Shown: positions 1 to 7,380, numbered from the stretch's first letter. The stretch: 15,006 bases of DNA from Gammaproteobacteria bacterium (GCA_027484495.1 JAIXSW010000004.1:1-15006); one strand, 5' to 3'. Program-made: numbers and translations. The notes: a model not told the origin generated them from the letters alone.

Positions 1-76
1 CTATGCCACGCGCCTCGTTTCGCGCCCAAAACGCCACCAACTCGAACAAAAATTAACCACCAAACATCAACACGCC

Positions 77-1468
77 CTAGAGATTGGCCTCTGCAAAGGA
101 AGCCAACCGGCTACGAACCACCCCATTGAGGTTAATCGTGGTGCTGCCTTCGAAATTTTTAAAACGCTCGACGATATAAGTCAGACCCGAAGTCACCGCC
201 GTCAGATAGTTGCTGTCAATCTGTGACAGATTGCCGGAACAAATCAGTTTGGTACCTTCGCCACAGCGAGTGATGATAGTTTTCAGCTGCGCTGCGGACA
301 GGTTCTGACATTCATCCAAGAGCACGATGGCATGCTGAATGCTGCGACCCCGCATAAAATTGACCGACTTGAACTGAATGTTGGCCTTATCCATGATGTA
401 GTTGACGCTGGAGTGCGGATGCTCGTCGGTTTTATGCAGCACCTCCAGCGAGTCGGTGATTGCCGCCAGCCAGGGTGCCATTTTCTCTTCTTCAGTACCG
501 GGTAAAAAGCCTATCGATTCAGCGATCTCCGGGGTATTGCGCGTCACGATGACTTTATCGTACATGCCCCGTTCAATCACCAGCTCCAATGCGGCGGCCA
601 ATGCCAGTAGGGTTTTACCGCAACCCGCCGGGCCGGTCAGGATCACCAGATCCATATCCGGGTCCAGCAACGCATTCAGTGCCATCGCCTGATAAATGTT
701 TTTCGGATGAATGCCCCAGGCATGGCGGTGCATCATTCGCTCAAATCCCAAATCCAGCACTTTGATTTGCTGGTCGTTAATCGACACTACACGGCCAGCA
801 AAGGTTTCATGCTCATCGACCAGATATTCATTAATGTAGGCATTGGGTAATAAAGTGCGGGGTAAATAGTGGTAGGTGTCGCGGCCTTCGTGTTCGCTGC
901 GGCAATCTTTGACCTGACTCCAGAAATCACCGGCAAATTTAAAATAGCCTTTATACAAAAACCTGACGTCATCGATCAGCTGGTCAGTGCGATAGTCTTC
1001 GACCAGTTTTAAACCGGCGCCTTTGGCTTTGAGGCGCATATTGATGTCTTTGGTCACCAGGATCACTTTGACCGGTGCTTTTTCGCGCTGTAAAAACAAC
1101 GCAGTATTGATAATCAGGTGGTCGTTTTCGCCGCCAGGTAAGCCGGGGATTTGGTCGCTGATATGATGGTCATTAACGATAAACAAATGACCGCTGGCTT
1201 TATCATCGGTATGTTGCGGTAATTTCACGCCCTGTAGCATTTGTTCCGGCGTCGCATCTTTCAGCACGTCTTCCAGCGCCCGGATCGCAACCCGCGCTTC
1301 GCGGCTGACATCTTTGTGTTTGTCTTTGATATGGTCTAATTCTTCTAACACGGTCATCGGGATGACCACGTCATGTTCCTGAAAATTTAAGAAGGCGAAG
1401 GGTTCATGCAGCAGGATATTGGTATCGAGGACGTAGATTTTTATGTCTTTACTTCTTCTTCGCGCCAT
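77..1468 (-). CDS. PhoH-family ATPase with N-terminal PIN domain (PhoH2/YlaK type)
   Basis: This is a 463-residue cytoplasmic protein that joins a PIN-type ribonuclease domain to a PhoH NTPase domain. In characterised PhoH2 proteins this pairing acts as an RNA helicase/ribonuclease; that role here is inferred from the family. The PIN domain spans about residues 10-160, with acidic residues in the expected places: D15 in VLDTNILL, E42/E43, D116 and D141 in VTKDINMR. The PhoH domain spans about 255-460, with Walker A GPAGCGKT at 279-286 and Walker B IVLLDECQNL at 381-390. I start at the ATG at 1468 because AAGGAG (1480-1475) lies six bases upstream and the PIN fold begins at once. The frame stays open upstream to an ATG at 1555, which would add 29 residues without any family resemblance. 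It is transcribed divergently from rapA, apparently as a single gene. E. coli PhoH itself lacks the PIN domain, so I give no symbol. Confidence 0.93.
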   Translation of the reverse strand: MARRRSKDIKIYVLDTNILLHEPFAFLNFQEHDVVIPMTVLEELDHIKDKHKDVSREARVAIRALEDVLKDATPEQMLQGVKLPQHTDDKASGHLFIVNDHHISDQIPGLPGGENDHLIINTALFLQREKAPVKVILVTKDINMRLKAKGAGLKLVEDYRTDQLIDDVRFLYKGYFKFAGDFWSQVKDCRSEHEGRDTYHYLPRTLLPNAYINEYLVDEHETFAGRVVSINDQQIKVLDLGFERMMHRHAWGIHPKNIYQAMALNALLDPDMDLVILTGPAGCGKTLLALAAALELVIERGMYDKVIVTRNTPEIAESIGFLPGTEEEKMAPWLAAITDSLEVLHKTDEHPHSSVNYIMDKANIQFKSVNFMRGRSIQHAIVLLDECQNLSAAQLKTIITRCGEGTKLICSGNLSQIDSNYLTAVTSGLTYIVERFKNFEGSTTINLNGVVRSRLASFAEANL

Positions 1469-1676
1469 ATGCAGCTCCTTAGCAGCGGATGAAAAAACCC
1501 GGCGGGTTCTTATGTAATTTAGAACAAGAATCCTTGTACCGGATGACAATCTCATGACGATACAAAGCTTTTCATTTGTGACTTAGACGGTGCAGAAAAA
1601 TTCCCGGCAAGGCGGATGCAGTTTGTCCGGATTTTCAGTACCATAGCGCCCCCTTTGCAGAGTGACCCGGATAATG
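1469..1676. other. divergent intergenic region, PhoH gene / rapA
   Basis: This 208-base spacer must carry the promoters of both divergent genes. On the minus strand it holds the PhoH ribosome binding site (AAGGAG at 1480-1475) and the hairpin at 1511-1491. I searched for sigma70 boxes on both strands and found no pair I would defend. A TTGTCA lies on the minus strand near 1544, but only a poor -10 match sits at 17 bases spacing. Confidence 0.6.
1491..1511 (-). terminator. terminator-like hairpin in the phoH leader
   Basis: Read on the minus strand, AAGAACCC pairs with GGGTTTTT across a GCC loop (eight pairs, one G-T wobble). The 3' arm runs into six consecutive T residues at 1497-1492. This has the form of a short intrinsic terminator, but it lies only about 11 bases upstream of the ribosome binding site of the PIN-PhoH gene. 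No minus-strand gene lies upstream for it to end. Either it attenuates the PhoH transcript or it ends a short upstream RNA; the sequence alone does not decide. The stem is short, so confidence is moderate. Confidence 0.4.
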
Positions 1677-4586
1677 ATGAAATTTGCCCTTGGACAACGC
1701 TGGATCAGCGACGCGGAATCGGACTTAGGTTTAGGCACCGTCGTCGGTATTGATGGCCGGATGGTGACCATGTTGTTCCCCGCCAGTGGCGAAACCAGGC
1801 TGTATGCCATGAGCGAAGCACCGCTGACGCGGGTGCAGTTCAATCCGGGTGATACGGTGAAAAGTGCGCAGGAATTCAGTCTCGTCATCGAACGGATTGA
1901 AGAAGTGAATCAGACGCTGGTTTATCACGGCGAACGTACCGACACCGGTGAAGCGGTTAGTCTGCGCGAAACCTTTCTCGACCATTTCATCAGTTTCAGT
2001 TCGCCACAGGACCGTCTGTTTACCGGTCAGATTGACCGTTTTGACTGGTTCACACTGCGTTACCACAGCTGGCAACATCTGCATCAGCAGCAACAAAATC
2101 CGCTGCGCGGTCTGACCGGCGGCCGCTTAAGCCTGATCCCGCATCAGCTACACATCGCTAATGAAGTGTCACAGCGGCACGCGCCACGGGTGTTATTGTC
2201 AGACGAAGTGGGTCTGGGCAAAACCATTGAAGCGGGCCTCATCATCCATCAGCAACTGCTGTCTGGCCTTGCCAGCCGCGTATTAATTGTTGTACCAGAA
2301 TCGCTGCAGCATCAGTGGCTGGTCGAAATGCTGCGCCGTTTTAACCTGAAGTTTGCTATTTTTGACGACGAGCGCCTGACCGAAGCTACCGCTGACGGTG
2401 GAAATCCATTTGAAACCGAACAGCTGGTGCTGTTGAGCCTCGACTTCCTGACACGGAAAAAAGCCGCCTTTGAAGCGGCCGCAGAAACGCATTGGGATCT
2501 GCTGGTGGTCGACGAAGCCCATCACCTGACCTGGAGCGAAGCAGCAGCGAGCACAGAATATCAGCGGATTGAGACGCTGGCCCAAGATACGCCGGGCGTT
2601 ATTCTGCTGACGGCAACGCCGGATCAGCTGGGTCATCAGAGTCATTTTGCCCGGCTACGCCTGCTCGACCCAAACCGTTTTTATGATTACCCGGCTTTTG
2701 TCGCGGAAGAACAGCAATATAAAGCGATCGCAACGTTGGCGCGCGCGCTGCAACAGGAAGTGCCATTATCGGGCGACACTGCAGCGCAGCTGCAACAGTT
2801 ATTACAGGAAACCGATATCAGCGCGCACTTGTCGCTGCTGAAATCTGCTGAGACGAACAGCGAGCGCGATGCCGCCATCGATGCGCTGCTAAGCCTGTTA
2901 CTGGACCACCACGGTACGGGCCGCATTCTGTTTCGCAACACCCGCGCCGCCATTGCCGGATTTCCGCAGCGTCAGCCTCAGTTCATCGGCTTGCCGCTGC
3001 CAGAGCAATATCAGAACGCCATCAAAGTGCAGCTGAGTTTCATGGCCAATCAGACCGATGAATTCAAGGCCAAAACCCTGTTATTCCCGGAGCGGATTTA
3101 TCAGGAATTTGAAGGCAGTAAAACCAGCTGGTGGCAGTTTGACCCGCGCGTTGAAGCGGTGATTGCGCTGATTAAACAGCACAAATACAAAAAGTTTCTG
3201 GTGATCTGCGCCCATGCCGACACCGCGATTGCGCTGGAAGAAGCGATGCGGGTGAAAGAAGGCATCCGCGCTGCAGTATTCCACGAAGGCATGTCGATTT
3301 TTGACCGTGATAAAGCAGCCGCTTATTTCGCGCAAGATGATCAAAGCGCGCAGGCGTTGATTTGTTCGGAAATCGGCTCGGAAGGCCGCAACTTCCAGTT
3401 TGCGCATCATCTGGTGCTGTTTGATCTGCCACTGAATCCGGACTTGCTGGAACAACGCATCGGCCGGCTGGATCGGATTGGCCAGACGCAGGATATCCAG
3501 ATCCATCTGCCGTATTTCATCGACCAACCGCAGCAAGTGTTACTGGACTGGTATCACCTGGGGTTGCAGGCGTTTGATGCAACCTGTCAGACCGGTGGTG
3601 CTGTCTATCAACAGATGCGCGAACGGCTGTTGCCATTGCTGGCGCAGTCCGCGCCGGATCAGACAGCAGTCAGTGCCCTGCTGGCAGATAGTCGTGAACT
3701 GAACAACCAGCTGAAACAACAGCTGGAACAAGGCCGGGATCAACTACTGGAATTGAACTCCAGCGGCCGTGGTCAGGCGCAACAGTTAGTCGAACAAGTC
3801 CGTTTACAGGACGACGCGACTATTCTGCCGCTGTATATGCTCAAAGCCTGGGATTTGCTCGGTGTGCAGCAGGATGACCGCAGTGATACCAGCATTGTGC
3901 TGACGCCATCAGAACATCTGCAAGGCCATTATCCGATGCTGGACGAAGATGGCATTACCGTGACGTTTGACCGCGCTACAGCACTGGCGCAGGAAGATAT
4001 TCAGTTCCTGAGCTGGGATCACCCGATGGTCCAGGGCACACTCGATATCGTCACCCAAGACACAATGGGCAACAGTGCGGCCGCATTACTGCATAACAAA
4101 CAACTGCCAGCAGCAACATTTTTTGTCGAATGTATTTATCTGGTCGAAGCATCTGCACCGGCGGAACTGCAACTGGGTCGCTATCTGCCGCCCACGCCAA
4201 TTCGATTGTTGCTGGAAAAAACCGGTAAGAATCTGGCGCCGAATGTACCGTTTGACAACTTTAACCGTCAGCTCAAACCAGTCGGCCGTCAAACCGCCAG
4301 TAAACTGGTCGGCGCGCTGCAAAGCACAATCCATCCGCTGTTGGCCAAAGCCGAAGCCTACGCCGATGTGCAGTTAAAACAACTGCAGCAGGAAGCTTTG
4401 CGCAATATGCACAGCCAGTTGCAGGCACAACAGGACCGGTTACAGGCGCTGGCAAAAATCAACCCGCTGGTCAGGCCGGAAGAAATTGCCCACCTGGCGG
4501 ATAAACAACAGCAGCTGGATCAATACATTGGTAAAGCACGTCTGCGCTTTGATGCGATCCGCGTCATCGTCGTCAGCCACGATTAG
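1677..4586 (+). CDS. rapA: RNA polymerase-associated Swi2/Snf2 ATPase RapA
   Basis: RapA is a DNA translocase that binds core RNA polymerase and helps recycle stalled or post-termination complexes. The protein is 969 residues, against 968 in E. coli, and is colinear with it as I recall that sequence. Two N-terminal Tudor-like segments (about 1-105) begin with the family hallmark LGQRWISDAESDLGLGTVV. The helicase core follows: Walker A DEVGLGKT at 176-183, DEAH at 279-282, TATP at 312-315, GSEGRNFQFA at 567-576 and QRIGRLDRIGQ at 593-603. Beyond about 640 lies the Gln-rich spacer and C-terminal polymerase-binding part, ending IRVIVVSHD like the E. coli end. I start at the ATG at 1677 because it matches the E. 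coli N-terminus. ATG 1674 and GTG 1662 are in frame alternatives, and none has a good Shine-Dalgarno sequence. rluA follows after 11 bases, so the two are probably one operon. Confidence 0.97.
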   Translation: MKFALGQRWISDAESDLGLGTVVGIDGRMVTMLFPASGETRLYAMSEAPLTRVQFNPGDTVKSAQEFSLVIERIEEVNQTLVYHGERTDTGEAVSLRETFLDHFISFSSPQDRLFTGQIDRFDWFTLRYHSWQHLHQQQQNPLRGLTGGRLSLIPHQLHIANEVSQRHAPRVLLSDEVGLGKTIEAGLIIHQQLLSGLASRVLIVVPESLQHQWLVEMLRRFNLKFAIFDDERLTEATADGGNPFETEQLVLLSLDFLTRKKAAFEAAAETHWDLLVVDEAHHLTWSEAAASTEYQRIETLAQDTPGVILLTATPDQLGHQSHFARLRLLDPNRFYDYPAFVAEEQQYKAIATLARALQQEVPLSGDTAAQLQQLLQETDISAHLSLLKSAETNSERDAAIDALLSLLLDHHGTGRILFRNTRAAIAGFPQRQPQFIGLPLPEQYQNAIKVQLSFMANQTDEFKAKTLLFPERIYQEFEGSKTSWWQFDPRVEAVIALIKQHKYKKFLVICAHADTAIALEEAMRVKEGIRAAVFHEGMSIFDRDKAAAYFAQDDQSAQALICSEIGSEGRNFQFAHHLVLFDLPLNPDLLEQRIGRLDRIGQTQDIQIHLPYFIDQPQQVLLDWYHLGLQAFDATCQTGGAVYQQMRERLLPLLAQSAPDQTAVSALLADSRELNNQLKQQLEQGRDQLLELNSSGRGQAQQLVEQVRLQDDATILPLYMLKAWDLLGVQQDDRSDTSIVLTPSEHLQGHYPMLDEDGITVTFDRATALAQEDIQFLSWDHPMVQGTLDIVTQDTMGNSAAALLHNKQLPAATFFVECIYLVEASAPAELQLGRYLPPTPIRLLLEKTGKNLAPNVPFDNFNRQLKPVGRQTASKLVGALQSTIHPLLAKAEAYADVQLKQLQQEALRNMHSQLQAQQDRLQALAKINPLVRPEEIAHLADKQQQLDQYIGKARLRFDAIRVIVVSHD

Positions 4587-4597
4587 GCCACACGGAC

Positions 4598-5248
4598 ATG
4601 TTACTGGAGTACCGGCCACCGCAATCGCCTTATCTGGACATCCTGTACCAGGATGAGGCGCTGCTGGTACTGAATAAACCAAGCGGGTTGTTGTCTGTGC
4701 CCGGCAAAGCTCTGGAACATCAGGATAGCTTGCAGTTGCGCGTGCAACGGGTGTTCCCGACGGCACGCACAGTGCACCGTCTCGATATGGCCACGTCCGG
4801 TTTGTTAGTGATGGCGCTGACTCTGGATGCACAACGCGAGTTGAACTGGCAGTTTGAACGCCGGCAAACGCAAAAACATTATATTGCCAGGCTGGAAGGA
4901 CGGTTGCTGACGCAGGCCGGCGCGGTCGACCTGCCGTTGATTTGTGACTGGCCAAACCGGCCAAAACAAATGGTTTGCTTCAGTCGGGGCAAACCAGCCC
5001 AGACTTTATTTGAGAATATCGGCTATGAAGAGAACGCCACCCGTGTGCGGCTGACGCCGGTGACCGGTCGCTCGCATCAACTGCGCGTGCATATGCAGTG
5101 GCTGGGGCATCCGATCTGTGGTGACAAATTTTACGGCTCGGCGCCGGATGAAAAAACAGAACGTTTACAACTACATGCAGCAATGCTGGGGCTGCGGCAT
5201 CCGCAGACCGGTCAATGGCTGGAGTTTCGATCACCAGCCCCATTTTGA
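4598..5248 (+). CDS. rluA: dual-specificity pseudouridine synthase RluA (23S rRNA U746 / tRNA U32)
   Basis: RluA isomerises uridine to pseudouridine at position 746 of 23S rRNA and position 32 of several tRNAs. The protein is 216 residues, close to the 219 of E. coli, and has no S4 domain, as expected for RluA itself. The catalytic block HRLDMATSG lies at 60-68 with nucleophile Asp63. The segments LNKPSGLLSVPG (25-36), DLPLICDWPNRPKQ and TGRSHQLRVHM are near-identical to the enterobacterial protein, and these separate RluA from RluC and RluD. The ATG at 4598 is 11 bases after the rapA stop with only a weak ribosome binding site, so it is probably translated from the rapA transcript. The rapA-rluA pair is also adjacent in E. 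coli. Confidence 0.96.
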   Translation: MLLEYRPPQSPYLDILYQDEALLVLNKPSGLLSVPGKALEHQDSLQLRVQRVFPTARTVHRLDMATSGLLVMALTLDAQRELNWQFERRQTQKHYIARLEGRLLTQAGAVDLPLICDWPNRPKQMVCFSRGKPAQTLFENIGYEENATRVRLTPVTGRSHQLRVHMQWLGHPICGDKFYGSAPDEKTERLQLHAAMLGLRHPQTGQWLEFRSPAPF

Positions 5249-5362
5249 ACCAGAAGTACCGAAGTGTTAACCGCAGATTCATCTTCAGCAGTTAGCATGA
5301 CCCCGCCGACGCGTGTTGCGCTGACAATAAAGAAGTGTTTTTGTTCAGCAAAACAACAGTAA
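5249..5362 (+). other. spacer between rluA and the ompA-like promoter
   Basis: I see no gene and no convincing terminator for rluA here. The only structure is a weak inverted repeat TTGTT-CAGCAA-AACAA starting at 5341, upstream of the promoter palindrome. Confidence 0.5.
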
Positions 5363-5383
5363 ATTTGTTTAATCTAAACAAAT
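5363..5383. promoter_or_regulatory. 21-bp perfect palindrome (operator-like) over the ompA-like promoter
   Basis: ATTTGTTTA (5363-5371) and TAAACAAAT (5375-5383) are exact reverse complements separated by ATC. The element covers the proposed -35 box and much of the spacer of the promoter at 5365-5393. That is a classic position for a repressor, or for an activator bound at the -35 region. There is no T-run of terminator type, and the arms are too AT-rich for a stable RNA hairpin. I do not recognise the cognate regulator. Confidence 0.5.
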
Positions 5384-5393
5384 CAAATAAAAT
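5365..5393 (+). promoter_or_regulatory. sigma70-type promoter of the OmpA-family gene
   Basis: A TTGTTT -35 box (5365-5370) and a TAAAAT -10 box (5388-5393) are separated by exactly 17 bases. Transcription would begin near 5400, giving a leader of about 27 bases with a strong Shine-Dalgarno AAGGAG (5415-5420) six bases before the ATG. The surroundings are strongly AT-rich, unlike the flanking DNA. This fits an abundant outer-membrane protein. Confidence 0.65.
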
Positions 5394-5426
5394 TAGCGCG
5401 TTGGAAAAACCCCTAAGGAGATATGG

Positions 5427-6488
5427 ATGAAACTGAAAACTAGCGCAATTGCCGTTCTGGCAGCTTTACCCCTGATGACAGCTGTAGCATCAGCCGCCCC
5501 AACCGCTGCTGAATTACAAGATCGGGTTTACGGTTCTGTGTTCTGGGAGCACTATGCACCGGACAACGACAAAACTAAATCATTAGACTGGAAAGGTCAG
5601 AACAACGGCAACGGCACTGGCCTGAACATCGGTTACCGTATCAGCGAAAGCTGGGGCATCCGTGCAGAATATGTTCGCCAGGATCTGGAATCAGAATTCT
5701 CTGACGCCGATATCAAAGGCAACCGCGTTGGTATGGACCTGGTTTACCACGTTGACAGCCTGCCGCTGTACTTCGTGGGTGGTGTCAAAAACTACACCAC
5801 TGGCCGTTCAGCATCTGCCGCAAACATCGGTATGGGTGTGAACATGTTCGTCACTGACGAAGTTGCTCTGTTCGTTGAAGCAAACCGTTACCAGGGTATC
5901 AGCAAAGCGTTTGGCGATCACGGAGTGAAAGTAGGTCTGACCTACAACTTCGGTGCCGCTCCTGCTGCAGAACCAGCACCAGCTCCAGAGCCAGCACCAG
6001 CGCCAGCTCCGGTCATTGGTGATGCTGACCAAGACGGTGTAACCGACGACAAAGATCAGTGCGCTAACACGCCAATCACTGACAAAGTAGACACTGTTGG
6101 TTGTTCAATCTTCACTGAAAATTCAGTCAGCATCGCGCTGAACGCTCAGTTTGATAACGACTCTTCTGTCGTCAAAGAGCAATACCATGCAGATATCGAA
6201 AAACTGGCAACTTTCCTGAAACGCTTCCCGAACACTGATGTTGAAATCGGTGGTCACGCGTCTAACGTTGGTACTCCAGCGTATAACCTGGCACTGTCAC
6301 AACGTCGTGCAGACGCCATTGCAGACGTACTGGTCAGCAACTACGGCATCGAACGCAGCCGCGTGAAAGCAGTTGGTTACGGTATCACCAAACCAAAAGC
6401 TGCAGGCAGCTCTAAAGCCGCTCATGCAGTCAACCGTCGTATCGAAGCGACTGTGACCGCATCTGTGAAAGAAGCCGTACAACGTTAA
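5427..6488 (+). CDS. OmpA-family outer-membrane porin-like protein
   Basis: This 353-residue exported protein has OmpA architecture. A signal peptide at 1-23 probably ends at ASA|APT. An eight-stranded-type beta-barrel spans about 33-176 and ends in GLTYNFG, with an aromatic residue near the last strand end. A Pro-Ala linker follows (177-195), then a calcium-binding TSP3-like motif DADQDGVTDDKDQC (199-212) and the OmpA C-terminal domain (about 232-345). That domain normally holds the outer membrane to peptidoglycan. The Arg of the ligand site is kept in SQRRADA (around 293), but the conserved Asp of the usual HTD motif is Ser279 in HAS. Cys212 and Cys226 flank the end of the TSP3 segment and could form a disulfide. 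The codons look biased for high expression (many GTT, CTG, AAC, CGT) compared with neighbours. It has its own promoter and terminator, so it is monocistronic. Whether it is the true OmpA orthologue cannot be decided here. Confidence 0.92.
   Translation: MKLKTSAIAVLAALPLMTAVASAAPTAAELQDRVYGSVFWEHYAPDNDKTKSLDWKGQNNGNGTGLNIGYRISESWGIRAEYVRQDLESEFSDADIKGNRVGMDLVYHVDSLPLYFVGGVKNYTTGRSASAANIGMGVNMFVTDEVALFVEANRYQGISKAFGDHGVKVGLTYNFGAAPAAEPAPAPEPAPAPAPVIGDADQDGVTDDKDQCANTPITDKVDTVGCSIFTENSVSIALNAQFDNDSSVVKEQYHADIEKLATFLKRFPNTDVEIGGHASNVGTPAYNLALSQRRADAIADVLVSNYGIERSRVKAVGYGITKPKAAGSSKAAHAVNRRIEATVTASVKEAVQR
5955..6011 (+). repeat. Pro-Ala-Glu linker repeat inside the OmpA-family gene
   Basis: This low-complexity stretch encodes the linker between barrel and periplasmic domain. 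The 10-mer CCAGCACCAG occurs at 5973 and again at 5991, an 18-base period, with related partial copies around it. Such in-frame repeats can change length by slippage without breaking the frame. Confidence 0.7.
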
Positions 6489-6503
6489 TTCGTTTTACCG
6501 CTG

Positions 6504-6535
6504 ACAAAGCCACCTTCGGGTGGCTTTGTTTTTTC
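6504..6535 (+). terminator. intrinsic terminator of the OmpA-family gene
   Basis: ACAAAGCCACC (6504-6514) pairs perfectly with GGTGGCTTTGT (6519-6529) across a TTCG tetraloop and is followed by a run of T to 6534. It starts 15 bases after the stop codon. This is a textbook rho-independent terminator and isolates the gene from the DUF3530 gene downstream. Confidence 0.95.
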
Positions 6536-6603
6536 TGTCAGGACTACAGCGCGGCGAAATGTGGCCGATACTGACTTTAATGTTTAGTCTGGCGGAATTT
6601 CCG

Positions 6604-7380
6604 ATGTTGCGATCCTTCTCCTGTTTTTCCATAATTTCCCTGCTGTTATGCCTGCCATTTCTGCTCAAAGCGGATGCAGCGTTATGGGACGAACAACAAA
6701 CCGCCGCGGATTTACAACGTCAGGTTGCCACCGCACAAATTAATGCACTGAAATCCCCCCAACAATCATTTCTGACCCTACAGCGCACCGCGATGACACC
6801 TTTTGTAAAAGGCACGGTGATCTTGGTCCCGGACTGGTCACAACATGCCGCTAGCCCACGGGCTGTGGAGTACCTGCGCAACTATCTGATTGATTATGGT
6901 TGGAACACCATGGCGGTGATGGTACCGCCTGCCGTGACTGAGGCCAGTATGGAAAATCTGCAAGCCTACCAGCTGCAGCTACTGGAACGACTCAAAGTGG
7001 TGATGCAGGAGGTTGAGTCTAAACCCGGCACCATCGTGGTGATTGGCCTCGGCCATAGCGGCGCATTGCTGAATAATCTGTATAAAAATGAGGAACTGAG
7101 TCCGCCACAGGCCTTAGTCTTAATCGGCGCCGCAATGCAGGATGTTGCGCTTAATGAACAGGTGGCGGAGGCGATTAGTCAGCATAAAGTGCCCACGCTG
7201 GATTTGTTGCCACAAACCGACAATGCTTTTGCCCGCAACAGTGGTGCACTCCGGTTGCAGTTGGTACGCAAACACATCAAAGAAATATACCGGCAACGAC
7301 TGTTGCCAGGTTCAGTGGAACAGGATCACCCTTGGCTCGGCGGGGAGATCCTCGGTTGGCTGCGCTACATCGGCTATTAA
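6604..7380 (+). CDS. exported DUF3530-family protein, alpha/beta-hydrolase-like
   Basis: This 258-residue protein of unknown function resembles DUF3530 by overall pattern. An N-terminal signal peptide (about 1-25, ending near ADA|ALWDE) suggests a periplasmic location. The mature part looks like an alpha/beta hydrolase: strand GTVILVPDW (70-78), helix, GWNTMAVMVP (99-108), then the nucleophile-elbow-like IGLGHSGAL (147-155) with Ser152. DHPWLGGEILGWLRYIGY (241-258) is the family's usual C-terminal pattern, where His242 could be the catalytic base. The elbow reads G-H-S-G-A rather than the full G-x-S-x-G. The frame is open up to a GTG at 6520 inside the upstream terminator. I choose the ATG at 6604 because the signal peptide starts there and GGCGGA (6591-6596) lies seven bases before it; ATG 6580 is possible. 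No clear promoter was found between the terminator and the gene. Function and substrate are unknown. Confidence 0.82.
   Translation: MLRSFSCFSIISLLLCLPFLLKADAALWDEQQTAADLQRQVATAQINALKSPQQSFLTLQRTAMTPFVKGTVILVPDWSQHAASPRAVEYLRNYLIDYGWNTMAVMVPPAVTEASMENLQAYQLQLLERLKVVMQEVESKPGTIVVIGLGHSGALLNNLYKNEELSPPQALVLIGAAMQDVALNEQVAEAISQHKVPTLDLLPQTDNAFARNSGALRLQLVRKHIKEIYRQRLLPGSVEQDHPWLGGEILGWLRYIGY

Noticed and set aside
3..56. A short plus-strand open frame (ATG at 3, TAA at 54-56) at the window edge, possibly the tail of a gene converging on the PhoH gene.
   Set aside because: Only 17 codons are visible, with no recognisable protein pattern, and the upstream part lies outside the window.
1469..1555. 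N-terminal extension of the PIN-PhoH protein to the ATG at 1555.
   Set aside because: There is no ribosome binding site of note there and no family resemblance; the internal ATG at 1468 has an ideal AAGGAG. Kept only as an alternative in the leader finding.
1662..1676. GTG start of rapA at 1662.
   Set aside because: No ribosome binding site, and the extra residues have no counterpart in the E. coli protein, which aligns from the ATG at 1677.
3081..3536. Minus-strand open frame of 151 codons inside rapA.
   Set aside because: Antisense to conserved helicase motifs V and VI of rapA, so its pattern is explained by rapA.
4440..4964. Minus-strand open frame of 174 codons across the rapA/rluA junction.
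   Set aside because: It is the shadow of two certain genes on the other strand, with no start signal and composition typical of an antisense frame.
6520..6603. GTG start of the DUF3530 gene at 6520.
   Set aside because: It lies inside the 3' arm of the upstream terminator, and starting there would bury the signal peptide behind 28 residues.
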